A program made the position numbers and the translations under genes. A stretch of 64,000 nucleotides of DNA from Gentiana macrophylla (taxonomy: Eukaryota; Streptophyta; Magnoliopsida; Gentianales; Gentianaceae), in assembly GCA_026214975.1 (NCBI GenBank), contig CM047815.1, positions 76,785,299-76,849,298 of the forward strand. Reading direction: 5' to 3'. Of the stretch, positions 13,797-24,756 are shown in pieces; positions within the stretch are counted from its first letter, which is position 1, and every line of letters starts with the position of its first letter. The notes below the pieces were generated by a model that made no database searches, was not told where the DNA came from, and saw only the letters and a list, made by a program, of their open reading frames with translations.

Positions 13797-15443
13797 ATCA
13801 ACCTAAATGTCTAAACCAAACGATTCACAGCAACAAAGGTTACCCGTTTAACATCCAAAGCGGGGTTTCAAGCAAACCGTCCAAACCACCAACACCATCA
13901 CCACACCTCCACAGCAGAAGGAAAGAAGAAAAGAACCAACCAAAACGAAAGAAAATCAACAATAGTTGATAATTCAAGAAAATGAGCCGACTCGGAAATC
14001 GAACTCACAAAAAACGCGAATTAAAACGAGAAAAGTTGTATCAAGCTTACCAAACACTATGAGGGGATGATGATCGAATGTATTAGAAGCCCGAAACACC
14101 GAGATTAACCACCAAAATTCGAGCTTTTGTCAAAATGGCCGCGACCTTTGAATAATCTCTCGATTCTACAAATTTTGTTGATTGTTGGAGGAAATGGATT
14201 GGATAAATGAAAAGAGGGTGCAAAGACCGCCCCTTTTGCAACAAGAATCACCAAATTTGGTTCGAAACGATGATTTTAGGGTTGAGGAAAGAAGAAAGTC
14301 GGGTTGCGGGTTTGAAAATTCTGAGAAATTAGGGTTCATGCGTTGAAGGTCTATATATAGACGCTTAATGGACGCTTTCGTCCATCCTGACGGACGGGCG
14401 TTCACTTGAAATCGCAGGATCGGACGGGTGTCCATTATACCGACGCCGCCCCGAGGTCAATTTTTGAAACAGATTGGAGGGAATTTTCCAGACGGGCGCC
14501 CGGCACTTGTGGACGAACGTCCTGGTTAAAAAGATGAATTCAGATTGAAAGCCTTGTTTCCAGGCGGCGCCCGAAACCTGGACGGGCGCCCATGGAAACA
14601 GAGGTCGGACGGGCGCCCGTAAGCACCAGACGGTCGCCCAAGATAAAAATGCCAAATTTTATAAAACTTTCATATAATCCAACTAAATGCGAAATTTTTT
14701 TTTTTTCATTATTGATAATTTAAAATTCAAAAGTACAAACGGAAATGCTACGAACCTCGTAGAACTCGAAAATAAAACAAACACGAATAAAACAAAGGGT
14801 TGCCTCCCACCAAGCGCTTCCGCTTTACGTCGGGGATCGACGAAACAAACCTAACTAACGATAGTCTCAGATAAATCTCGTCCCCAATCCACCAAACGGA
14901 TGAGACGACGAAGCATATCAATAGCGTAAGGAAATCATAGTCGCCTTGTACGCCCAATCATCTCCAAATACCTCTAAACCTCTAAAATGTGAAGCCTGTA
15001 GTACCAGCGCTAGATCTGTCAGCATAGGGTCATTTAGGACCGTATATGGACGTCCTATAGCCTCCTGTAGCTCCTCAGTAGTGAAGTCACTACCTCCCGA
15101 ACAGCGGGGAACAATGAGAACTTAGGTGATGGTCTTCGTACGGGTACTTAGCTCAAAATCTACGTGCAAGACTATAGTGCCTCCCGTCCATCACTTCAGA
15201 ATCGTGGGATCCGACTAATGATGAGGAACTCCTCAGGAAGAACTCCGTAATCCATATCTAAAAAGCAAACTAACTGACAGATGTAAACAGAAAAACTCAG
15301 TCAACTAAAACTTAATTAAACTAAAACTTAAATAAATATAACACTAACAGCATAAACAGAATGTAACTAATAGAAAAAGGGATATCTAGGATGCCTCCTA
15401 GTTGCGCTTTTGGTTAATGTCGTTAGCTCGACACCGATGAAGC
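13797..15443 (-). other. Spacer between pol and ORF3 in Athila copy 1, with internal TATA box
   Basis: Non-coding on the element strand. A palindromic TATA sequence (TCTATATATAGA, 14349-14360) lies about 550 bases upstream of the ORF3 start. Immediately upstream of it is a cluster of GACGGGCG-type motifs (14370-14640). The arrangement looks like a promoter for ORF3; transcription is inferred only. Confidence 0.5.
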
Positions 15444-16554
15444 TTAGCCTGGATCAGGCCATTTCAACTTTCTACCACCATTACTGTGTAAGCTCTCATC
15501 GAGAGTGTGGCGGCGAAACAAAGATCTTACGCACGGGATTAATCCTCCGACGCTTTTCCATACACGTTTAACCTTTCCCATGGTTAACTTCTTCCTTTGT
15601 GAATTCCTCTGATGACGTTTAAGCTTTTGCTCCCTTTCATATTCCTCCATATCCCAACTACCGGCTAGAACTTCTTCTGATGGACCAGTGCCGTCATCCT
15701 CAGAAAACAAGTCAGGCGAAAACTCGTCAAACTCATCGACGTTAGGGGTGCTACACCCGAGGATATCGAGAAATTTAACAATCAAAGGTTTTTCTTGAAG
15801 TGCACCTATATAGTGCTTGCACCTTTGACCATTAACTCGAAATGGTTTACTATAACCACGTAGTTCTAGAACGCCTCCAGGAATGATTTGGAGAATCTCA
15901 AAGGGGCCGGACCAACGTGTCCTTAACTTCCCAGGGAACAAATGTAACCTGGAATTGTAAAGTAACACTTGCTCTCCAACTTGAAATTCTCTCTTCTTGA
16001 TCTTTGTGTCGTGAAGGAGTTTCATTTTGTCCTTACTGATCCTGGCACTTTCGTAAGCCTGAAGCCTAAACTCATCCAACTCATGCAACTGCTGCAGTCG
16101 GTGTTTGCCACAGGATTGGGAATCGAAGTTAAGAAACTTTGTAGCCCAATAAGCTCTGTGCTCTAACTCAACTGGCAAGTGGCACGATTTACCATAAACC
16201 ATCTGGTAGGGTGATGTACCCATGGGGGTCTTATAGGCAGTTCGATATGCCCATAGTACATCATCCAACTTTAGACTCAGCTTTTTTCTATGATCATTAA
16301 TCGCTTTTCTCCAGGATCTTCTTTAAGCTTTGGTTGCTTCGCTCAACCTGACCACTAGTCATCGGATGATATGGAGTGCCAGTCTTGTGACGAACACCAT
16401 ACTTCTCGAGGACTTTTTCCAAAGGTCGGTTGCAAAAGTGTGTCCCTTCATCACTAATCAAGGCACGTGGACATCCAAACCTCACAAAGATATTCTTCTT
16501 TAGAAAATTCATGACCGTTTTATGATAATTGCGAGGAGTGGCTATTGCCTCCAC
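15444..16554 (-). pseudogene. Integrase C-terminal part of pol, Athila copy 1
   Basis: Two overlapping frames (16554-16297 and 16268-15444) encode the second half of a Ty3/Gypsy integrase. [11 protein letters not shown] carries the second catalytic Asp and SGQVERSNQ the catalytic Glu. Next come [14 protein letters not shown], a GPY/F-type module ([10 protein letters not shown]) and a basic tail ending KLKWPDPG. The first catalytic Asp is lost because the element is cut at 16554. A short indel near 16280 separates the frames. Confidence 0.85.
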
Positions 16555-16869
16555 CCAGTTGGTTTATCCTCACGAACTCCAGTTACTCGAATCTCAACCC
16601 CATTACATCTTTGACGATTTTGAGGTTCGTTACTTGTCATTTTAATATTTTATTTCTTGAAGAATTTGTGATTAATAATCTGTGGCAATATTTGCTAAGC
16701 AAATTATTCTTCCGAGGAAAATAATTCTCTAATTGGCAATCGTATGTCTAAGTTTATTTTTTTACTCAATTAATTGACTATATTTGTGTACGATAATCAA
16801 TATTTTGTTTCAAATTGTCATAAAAATCAAATGTTTGAGACTAAACTTTTAAAGTGTTAGTAAAAATAA
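16555..16869. other. AT-rich sequence between Athila copy 1 and the LINE
   Basis: About 315 bases with no long frame and no recognised repeat. The left border is where similarity to the complete Athila element ends; the right border is where LINE coding similarity begins. Confidence 0.5.
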
Positions 16870-16904
16870 ATATGATGGGATATTAAGGGAATTATTTCTT
16901 AAAG

Positions 16905-18607
16905 TGCCCTTCATTGATTTGGTACGGTGATGTGTGACGTCAGTTTCTTATCGGGTTCTGATCAATGGAAAGCCCAGCCGTAGAATCAAGGTCGGAGTCA
17001 GGATTTTAATTTGGGTGGGCTAATAGACTATATCGAGTTCGTCGGGTGGGCTGGATTAAGAATATTTTATAAATCCGACTAGACTACACATATTTTCTAG
17101 TGTAATATTTTTTTGTCCGGGCGGGCTTAGCCCCCCTAAATATCTATACTAGCTCCGTCCTTGCGCAGAATTGTGCCGACTCATGGGATTAGGCAAGGAG
17201 ATCCGTTGTCACATTTCCTCTTCATCATTTGTGCCGAGGGGATAACGGCTTTGCTTAATGATTATGGGCGGTACGCTTCGACGTATCTGTTTCGGCAGAG
17301 AGGCAGAGGTGTCTATTTTCATCAGCTTTTTGCGGATGATTGCATGGTGTTCTTTGAGCTGGTGGACGGGGCAGTGGAGACATTGATAGAGCTGTTTGAC
17401 AAGTATCGTACTCTTTCTAGTTAGGCTATTAACTTTCATAAGTCCAGTTTATACTTCTCGGAAAGAGTCCCGGAAGAGAAGAGTGAGGCGGTGTCGGAGT
17501 TGTTGCGAATTCCATTGGGTGATAGTTCTGGAAGTACCTAGGGCTGCCGTATATGATTGGGAGGAACAAACGCCAGGTGTTTGCGTTCTTGAGGGATAAA
17601 ATTCAGAAAAAAGTAGCTAGTTGGAAGGATAAATTGCTCTCGCCTGCAGGAAAGGAGGTGTTCATCAAATCGGCCCTCCAGGCTATTCATATGTTTATTA
17701 TGCAATGTTTTAAGATTCCCATTACACTGATTAAGGAACTTGAACAAGCGATCCGTGGCTTCTTTCGGGGAGATACATAGAATAAGCGCCGGATTCATTG
17801 GAAGAACTTGAAGGCTTGCTGTTTACCTAAGAATCTGGGGGGTCTGGGTTTTCGTGATCTGGAATGTTTCAAGATTCAACTTGGATTTATTGGCAAAGCA
17901 ATCATGAAGGATACTTAGCAGTCCGGGCTCGTTGGCGGCATAGATTTTGTATGCAAAATATTTTGAGGATAGTACCGTTCTTGCGGTTGGGTTGGGGACC
18001 CGTCCGCCTTTTCTCTGGCGTAGTACTTTGGAGAGGCGGTACCTTCTACTCGGTGGAATGCGCTGGAGGGTGGGTGATGAAAAGTCGGTGTATGATTTTT
18101 ACGATGCTTGGACTTGTCGACAACCCATGTTTCGTATTCCCGTTGCAGGGCATGAGATCCCAACAGATTCGAGGGTCTCAAACTTGTTTATTCCCAACTC
18201 CAGAGTGTGGGATGTGCTGTGGGTTCAACAATTGTTCCGGCCATGGGAGTCTGATGCCATCTTGGGGACCACCATTGCCCCGTGAGGGCATCTGGATAGG
18301 CGGATCTGGCACTATAACCGTAAGAGAGTTTATACTGTTCGATCGGGATGCATCCTGGCCTTATCACTCTACCGACCAGCATCTGTGGCAGGGCCGACTA
18401 CTTCAGCAGGGGAGGGCAGGATTTGGAAGAGTTGTTGGCAACTCCCTATACAACCGGGTATTCAGCTCTTCTTGTGGCTGCTTTAACGATTGTCTCACTA
18501 TTGGCCAGAGGCTGAACATGAGGAATATGGGGGATGGTGTTTGTTTGGCATGTATAGAAACATTGGAAACGATGCAGCATGTGCTATTTGAGTGTGAGAT
18601 GGCATAA
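16905..18607 (+). pseudogene. LINE reverse transcriptase and zinc-binding region, degenerate
   Basis: Read across the MITE, the frame gives CVTSVSYRVLINGKPSRR and then IVPTHGIRQGDPLSHFLF, the G-L/I-RQGDPLS motif of LINE RTs. The catalytic motif is LFADDCM (FADD). After a TAG at 17422 it continues AINFHKS, then MIGRNKRQVFAFL..SWKDKLLSPAGKEVFIKSALQAI, a very typical plant L1 thumb region. Further frames (17947-18285) give PPFLWRSTLERRYLL and RWRVGDEKSVYDF. Near 18600, NMGDGVCLACIETLETMQHVLFEC is the CxxC..HxxFxC zf-RVT signature. Several stops replace glutamine codons (CAG to TAG at 17422). Not functional as read. Confidence 0.85.
16987..17163. mobile_element. hAT-like MITE inside the LINE reverse transcriptase, 177 bp
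   Basis: Terminal inverted repeats CAAGGTCGGAGTCAGG and CAAGGACGGAGCTAGT, with an 8-bp target duplication CGTAGAAT (16979-16986) and CGCAGAAT (17164-17171), 7 of 8 identical. Removing it and one repeat restores the LINE frame SRRIVPTHGIRQGD exactly, which proves the insertion. The length and 8-bp duplication are typical of hAT-derived MITEs. Confidence 0.9.
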
Positions 18608-18733
18608 CGAATATGGCAAGTGTCACCATTTTCTGATGTTCGAGGGCGGCTTAGGTCCGCTACTCTTGCGAATTTGTTTTTGCGGTTGCTTGAGGAGTAG
18701 GGAACCTAGGATGCTGCGAGATATGTATGGCTT

Positions 18734-19372
18734 ATGAGAGGGATTTGGAAGGCACGTTGTTCTGCAGTGCTTGATGATCAGGTTGTTTATGTCTCTACGG
18801 TATGTATGCGATCTCTGGCTGCATCAGCTGAATATGAGGAAGCTATGGACACCTATAGGATGCATGCCTCGCCCCAACATCTGCCAGTTAAATGGGTGAA
18901 GCCTTTGGCGGGGGTGATAAAGGGCAATGTGGATGCATCTGTTACTGAAGCAGGAGCAAGTGTCGGAGTTATTTTCCGGGACTCTCATGGAGCAGTCCTT
19001 CACTCCTTCGCGTATCATTTTGATCCAGAGGATCCGGCAGAATTCATGGAGCGTAAGGATATCTTCTTGGCACTGGTGGAGGCGAGGCACTTGGGGATTC
19101 AACGACTTGAGGTGGAGAGCGATTGTTTGACGCGTGTGTTGTGCCTTCGTCGGCCAGTTGAGGACCTTACGGCTCGGAGCTGTCTGCTACATGATTGCTT
19201 GGCTCTTTTACCAAGTTTTGTTTATGTTTCTTTTTCATTTATTCGGCGTGCGAGGAATGTCCCAGTGCATCCTTTGGCTAGATATGCTTTGTCAGTCTCT
19301 TCTAGGACATTTTGGGGCACCTCATCCCCAGGTGACGTTTTGGACGCTTGTTTAGCTGACATTGATCAATAA
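18734..19372 (+). pseudogene. LINE C-terminal RNase H domain
   Basis: An open frame of 212 codons. IKGNVDASV, ASVGVIFRDSHGAVL, LALVEARHLGIQRLEVESDC and RNVPVHPLARYALS match the plant LINE-associated RNase H family (RVT_3 type). The conserved Asp of KGNVDAS and of VESDC and the Glu of the LVEAR helix are present. The start codon is merely the first ATG in the frame; the true protein is one polyprotein with the upstream RT. It is the best-preserved part of the element. Confidence 0.8.
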
Positions 19373-19576
19373 AGTTCTTGTTTTCTAAAAAAAAGGAATA
19401 AAAAAGGGCGGTTGTTCCACTCAAAAAATAAAATAAAAAATTAAGGGCTGTTGTGTATCAATATAAACTACATCATAAATATTTTTCGTCAAATTATAAT
19501 AATGGTTGAAAAAATAATATTGTCAAATTGTTGTACCTATGTCGTGTAATATATCTTTTCCGTAAGATTTTTTTTA

Positions 19577-19690
19577 GGGCAAAAAACCCAAAAGATAATA
19601 AACGGATTTATCGCTTTATAAGACAAAAATAATCATTTGACTTATAAGACAAAAAAATTAGATAGAGAGACTCAAATACCCTTAATTAAA
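19577..19690 (+). repeat. Left terminal inverted repeat of MULE A
   Basis: Contains two TTATAAGACAAAAA blocks and ends near CTCAAATACCCTTAATT. It pairs imperfectly with the right end at 40010-40118. Confidence 0.7.
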
Positions 19691-19784
19691 ATAAATAAAT
19701 AAAATAAAGGGAGAAGAGGGAGGCGCTGTTGTGTGTTTTTTTTTTTTTTTTTTTTAGCGCGTTCAGCTGTTTTTTTTTTTAAAC

Positions 19785-19912
19785 CGATGTATTGACCATC
19801 GCGATACAATGACCACCCCCGATACATTGACCACCGCGATTCAATGACCACCGCGACGCATTGACCACCTCGATGCAATGACCATCATGATGCATTGACC
19901 ACCGCGACACCC
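19785..19912. repeat. 17-bp tandem repeat zone of MULE A
   Basis: At least seven units of the form TGACCACCGCGATGCAA at 17-bp spacing, alternating GACCA and CATTGA borders. The same 17-bp unit, inverted, fills 62130-62350 in the related element B. Frames through it are repeat artefacts, not genes. Confidence 0.85.
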
Positions 19913-20475
19913 GATGCGATGACCATCGCGATGCAGAGACACCGCGATGAAGTGACACCGCTATGAAGTGACACCGCGATGTAGAGACACGGCGATGAAG
20001 CGACACCGTGATGCAGAGACACCGCAATGAAGTGACACCGCGATGCAGTGACCACCCTCGATGCAGAGACACCTCGATGAAGTGATACAACGACGTAGTG
20101 ACCACCCGCGATGCAGAGACACCTCAATGAAGTGACACCACGATGCATTGACCACGCCAGATCCATTGATCACCTTGATACATTGACCACCTCTGATGCA
20201 GAGACACCACGATGCAGTGACCAACCCAGATGCAGAGACACCGCGATGTAGTGACCACCCCCGATGCAGAGACATTACGATGTTATAACATTTGACGATG
20301 CAGAGACATCGTGATGTAGGGACACCGCGATGAAGTGACACCGCATTGCAGAAACACCACGATGAAGTGACACCGCAATGCAGAGACGCTGTATTGCAGA
20401 GACATCGTGATGTTATAACATTTGATGATGCAGAGACACCACGATGAAATGACACCGCAATGCAGAGACATCATA
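19913..20475. repeat. 16-bp tandem repeat zone of MULE A
   Basis: Alternating units GATGCAGAGACACCGC and GATGAAGTGACACCGC, about 16 bp each with occasional longer spacers, interrupted twice by TGTTATAACATTTGA. Reading frames of 90-160 codons cross it on the minus strand, but they only translate the repeat. Confidence 0.85.
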
Positions 20476-20760
20476 TGATATTGAGTTATGCATTGACGTA
20501 TTGTTATAGCAATTTATGCAGTGACGCCTTACGGTATCACTTTATGCAGTGACGTCTTATTGTATCGATTTATGCAATCACGTCTTATGTCGATTTATAC
20601 AGTGACGTCTTATTGTATCGGTGTATGTAGTGACGTCTTATTATATTGATTTATGCAGTGACATCAATGTCACTTCATTAGTTGTCTAATGTATGCAGTG
20701 ACATCAATTCTTTAACTGTAATGAAGTGACATCAATGTCACATCATAAAGCGAAATTTTA
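20476..20760. repeat. TGACGTC/TGACATC repeat zone of MULE A
   Basis: Repeated TTATGCAGTGACGTCTTATTGTA units, then GTGACATCAATGTCAC palindromes. TGACGTC is the core recognised by plant bZIP (TGA/CRE-type) factors; binding is only a possibility. It corresponds to the 21-bp GATGTCACTGCATAAA zone of element B in inverted orientation. Confidence 0.75.
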
Positions 20761-23205
20761 TCACTACCGTAATACATTACAATGTCAAAATTTTCGAATA
20801 AAATACTCATTCCAAAATTGTTGAAGATAAAAGTTTAAATAGTCCCTCGGTTTTCATAAATAGTCGTATCCCTTTTGTTTTATGACCTCCTTTGATTAGC
20901 TGAAAATGTATATGGAGTGACATCAATGTCACTCCATTAATTCTATAACTGTAAATGAAGTGACATCAATGCCACTCCATAAATCTTTGGCCAGAACTTT
21001 CCTTTTTGCATTTTTTCTACATTTGACATAAAGCAAGATGTTTAGATTCAAGGCCTAAATTCAACTCCAGAAAATAAATACTATTTTTCATATGTATTTG
21101 AGAAAGATGTTTCTTTGATTCTGTTTGAGGGAATTCAAATGGATCACATTTGTGGATTTTTTTCTGCCTATCTTATTTTCTTATAGCTAGAGTCCTTTTG
21201 GAAAGAAGTTAAGTTAGTAAAAGAAACAAACAGGTAACAGGCATTAAATTAGAGAGGAGAAAAGCAAACACATTTTGACTCCCCTTTTTAAGCTTCTTTC
21301 AAATATCTCTGGTCAATCTTGAATCTGCTTATGTTCTCTCATTTTCATTTGACTAGCCACAATGGATGTAAGTACCAAATCTGTATCAGTGACGTCTTAT
21401 TGTATCGGTTTATGTAGTGACATCAATGTCACTTCATTAATTGTCTAATGTATGCAGTGACATCTACAGTGACATCAATGTCACTTCATTAGTTGTCTAA
21501 TGTATGGCTGTATGCAGTGACATGAATGTCACTTCATTAATGAACCAAGTTATGTAAGGTACTAATATTGAAATACAAGCACTGCAAGATTAAGACCCAA
21601 AATCAAGAACAAAACTCAAATTCTATGAAAAGACAAACACAAAACCGTAAAATCCAAATCCGTCAATGAGAGGTACAACAACTATTCACTTCATTAATTA
21701 TACCACAAACCGTGAGCTGCAGATATTAGCCATTATATGAAAACTTAGGTAATTAAATCAAAATGATTTGCAGATCGATTACACAAAGAAATCGATTGAA
21801 AACTTATAGTGGTGTTTAGATAAGTGTCACAACAGTTCATATATCGCCATTATCAAAATTGATTCACTCATCGTACAAGGTTACACACGAATAATGAAAC
21901 AACACTTTGAAGAAAAATTTGAGACAAAGAAAAATCAAGAACAGATTGCAAAAGACAAATGCTAAAATTTTCGTGTATACTCTTATCTTGTCAAGTCCGT
22001 AAAGTGTTCGATTAATTCAACTGAATTTCAACAAATATTATACTCAAAATGATATGGATCAACAAGGATTAATACAAAGAAAATCGTAATAATATAATGC
22101 TAGTTTACAAATAGAATCGAAGCAGATTGCACAAAATCACACTTTCACTTTTTATCTAAGGAGCCGAACTACCACCGAAATTCATGTAAAGATAATCAGT
22201 CTCAAGAGATCAGTTATCGACCGAAGGTCAAGGTCGAATTACAAATGTTCAAAGAAAACAATTTGTGGCTTTTCAAGCTATATTCAACAAATTTACAAGG
22301 GCGCAAGCATGTACACAAATCGAGCGGACTTTTAGTAGCGAGTTCAAGTAAGTATGCAAGTGATATCCGCAGTGACATCAATGTCACTTCATTAATGAAC
22401 CATGTCATGTAAGGTACTAATATTGAAATACAAGCACTGCAAGATTAAGACCCAAAATCAAGAAACAAAAACTGAAATTCCCATGAAAAGACAAACACAA
22501 AACCGTAAAATCCAAATCCGTCAAATGAGAGGAAGATTACAACAATTATTCACAAAGAGCATCTCATACATCATACATGTGAGAGGAACAATATGCCAAG
22601 AAGAGTATGAGTCCATGTTGATCAACCCAGATTCTCAAATGATGCGGAGTGGTGTTCAATGCTTGTGTGATTATTAGATTCATCAAGCTTTCAATTCAAC
22701 CAGATGATCAAGGTTCCAGTTCAATAAAATGAAATCGATTATAATATCCTCGAAAATTCCAATCAATTATCTCGAATTGCCCATGAATCTTGACAAAGAA
22801 ATCTTCATCTTTTATCTTCTCTGTTTTTTCTTCTAATCTTGATTTTATTATCTTATCAGAGCAACACCTTCATATTATTACCACAACAACAAGGAGTTCA
22901 ATTAATTGAGATATACCAGTCAAACCACCAAGCACATTTGTGAATAATGAAGACTTCTACGTAACCTAAAGAAAAGTCCGCGAAAAGATCGAAATTAAGG
23001 CTTCTACAGACTTTAAAGTTTCGAGTTCTCACATTCCAGTCTGAGTCGCTCACATTTTTGCTTTTCTCATTTGTTCTGGGCTTTAAATGCTTCAATACTA
23101 AGGCATTTTCAGATCTGCTCTGTGAACTTGACTGATGGAGCTCTTCATTCAGTCTCCAAATCCGAGCTGTTGAATCTCCAGATCTGGTTATACAACACAG
23201 GTTAT
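20761..23205. other. Interior of MULE A, non-coding as far as seen
   Basis: Holds further scattered GTGACATCAATGTCAC palindromes and a direct duplication (21535-21690 and 22390-22555). I recognise no gene. Short frames at 22214-22408, 22402-22677 and 22898-23095 have no recognisable similarity and no conserved partner. Captured intron or UTR sequence is possible. Confidence 0.5.
21535..21690. repeat. Direct duplication, copy 1 (copy 2 at 22390-22555)
   Basis: Both copies begin AATGAACCA and share GTAAGGTACTAATATTGAAA, GCACTGCAAGATTAAGACCC and AACCGTAAAATCCAAATCCG in the same order, each directly after a GTGACAT..ATGTCAC palindrome. Copy 2 carries small insertions. The 700 bases between them are single-copy. 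Confidence 0.8.
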
Positions 23206-24756
23206 TGTTAGTAATACCATCCGCAACGGAAGCGATTTAAGGATCTAGATCTATAATATATACGTAATAAAATAACTAGATCTATATCTACAAGGGTGTT
23301 GTAGAACATACCTCTTGAATCTCAAAATTCAAGTTGAAGAACCGCAATAGGATGAACGAAGGAAAGCGTGAAGAGCACCATGATCTTCCGTACGTGTGAT
23401 CCAAGCAACTCCCGGTGGAAGGAAATTCTCGACTCAAATCCTTCCGATATGCTACCCGGAAAAACCTCCAAGATTTTTCCTCAACCCCTTGGCCGAAATT
23501 TTTTTCTATCTCCTCTCTACGAGTTGATAGTCGAAATTTATGTGTATGTAAGGCTTGGGAGAACTCTCTTTATATAGGAGAGTAAAACTTAACCTCCAAG
23601 GATTTAATAATTAATACAAAATCAATTATAATAATCCCATTAAATAAAAGATAATCCCATAATATTCTAGAACAAATCTAGAATAATATTTATCTTTATT
23701 TCTTACCATAAATATTTATCCAATAAATATTTTGTGCACACGTCTTATTAAATCACAAGAAAACAATTTCTTGTTCCAAAAATAAGCATGGGGGGGGCGA
23801 AATTTATCACATATTGACCTAGTCAATATTAATTTTGCCATTACACAATAATTGGGCCAAGATTATGGAAAATGTCTTTTCCACATATTTAATTATTTAG
23901 CCCAACTAATTTAATAGTCCACTAAACAATTAATTCACATATCGTTTTAATAAAGTCCAACAAGAACTAAATTAATATTATTAGGATTCGACGTCCGAGA
24001 ATAGCTATGCTATATTAGGAGGCACGTCGGGGACCATGGACTAATAATCGGGTGGCTCCGATAAATCAAATAAATAATTATCTTACGAATGTAATAATTA
24101 TATTTGATAAATCAATCACAGGAATATGCCACCATAATCCCGTGACTGCACTCCTCCGATTATGAGATTATATTTATCTCTTCATGAGAATGATAATAAA
24201 CGTCCATTGATATAATCATTACATATGGATTAATCCTCCATAGATCGCTCATTCTAAATCGGGAAGTTACCGTTAACCCTTTTTAGAACCTCTTATCCTT
24301 ATTTACCATTAACCCCTAGTGATCAATTAATTCATACAACTCACCGTGATCAATCGACAGTGATATGAACTCGCGATCGATCGCTTTCTAGGATTAACAA
24401 ATAAGGGAATCGTCTATCTACTTCCATAAATGGAAGGAATGGATTCCGTATCTGTGATAACACGTACTACTCGCTCAATCCAAAGATAATGCCAAGATGG
24501 GGTAATTCGACCACTACGCACTCGGTGTAATCCTTAACCGTCAAGTCAAACCTCATAATCGATTCAAGCGCTTGACTGTGATCACCTCGGGATTAAGATA
24601 TATCCATAAATATGATCATCCATTGATTCGATAAGACTTCTCGATTACGGAATTATATCGTGAACTCTAATCAAATCGGTCCAGCCCTATATGATATATC
24701 TATCATATATAAATGCCCCATTAGGTTCTCTTAACCGAAAGTCCGGATAGGACTAT

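Larger units (their letters stand above)
7488..16554 (-). mobile_element. Truncated Athila-type Ty3/Gypsy retrotransposon (copy 1)
   Basis: Nearly identical to the right parts of the complete element at 24757-39244. Left to right on the plus strand it holds a fragment of 5' leader with primer-binding site (7488-7624), one complete LTR (7625-9150), 3' non-coding region, env-like ORF3, spacer, and the integrase end of pol, which stops abruptly at 16554. An LTR flanked by leader on one side and 3' internal sequence on the other is not a normal insertion. It is what unequal LTR recombination between tandem or overlapping copies leaves. The rest of pol and all of gag are missing. A solo LTR (11112-12633) is inserted in ORF3. 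Confidence 0.85.
16870..19394 (+). mobile_element. 5'-truncated L1-type LINE with short poly(A)
   Basis: Coding similarity starts inside the reverse transcriptase near 16870 and runs through RT, the thumb/connection region and RNase H to an AATAAA (19369-19374) and an A run at 19387-19394. There is no ORF1, no endonuclease and no N-terminal RT, as expected for a retroposed copy truncated at its 5' end. A 177-bp hAT-like MITE interrupts the RT domain. Flanking target-site duplications are not convincing. Confidence 0.85.

Noticed and set aside
19672..20474. Minus-strand frames of 60-160 codons with repeats such as SLHRGVSAS
   Set aside because: They translate 16- and 17-bp tandem repeats in several frames at once; the same array at 61210-62350 gives similar text in the opposite orientation. 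No start context, no conservation of frame.
19785..20760. CRISPR-like array
   Set aside because: Units vary, spacers are not unique sequence of constant length, and the host is a plant nuclear genome.
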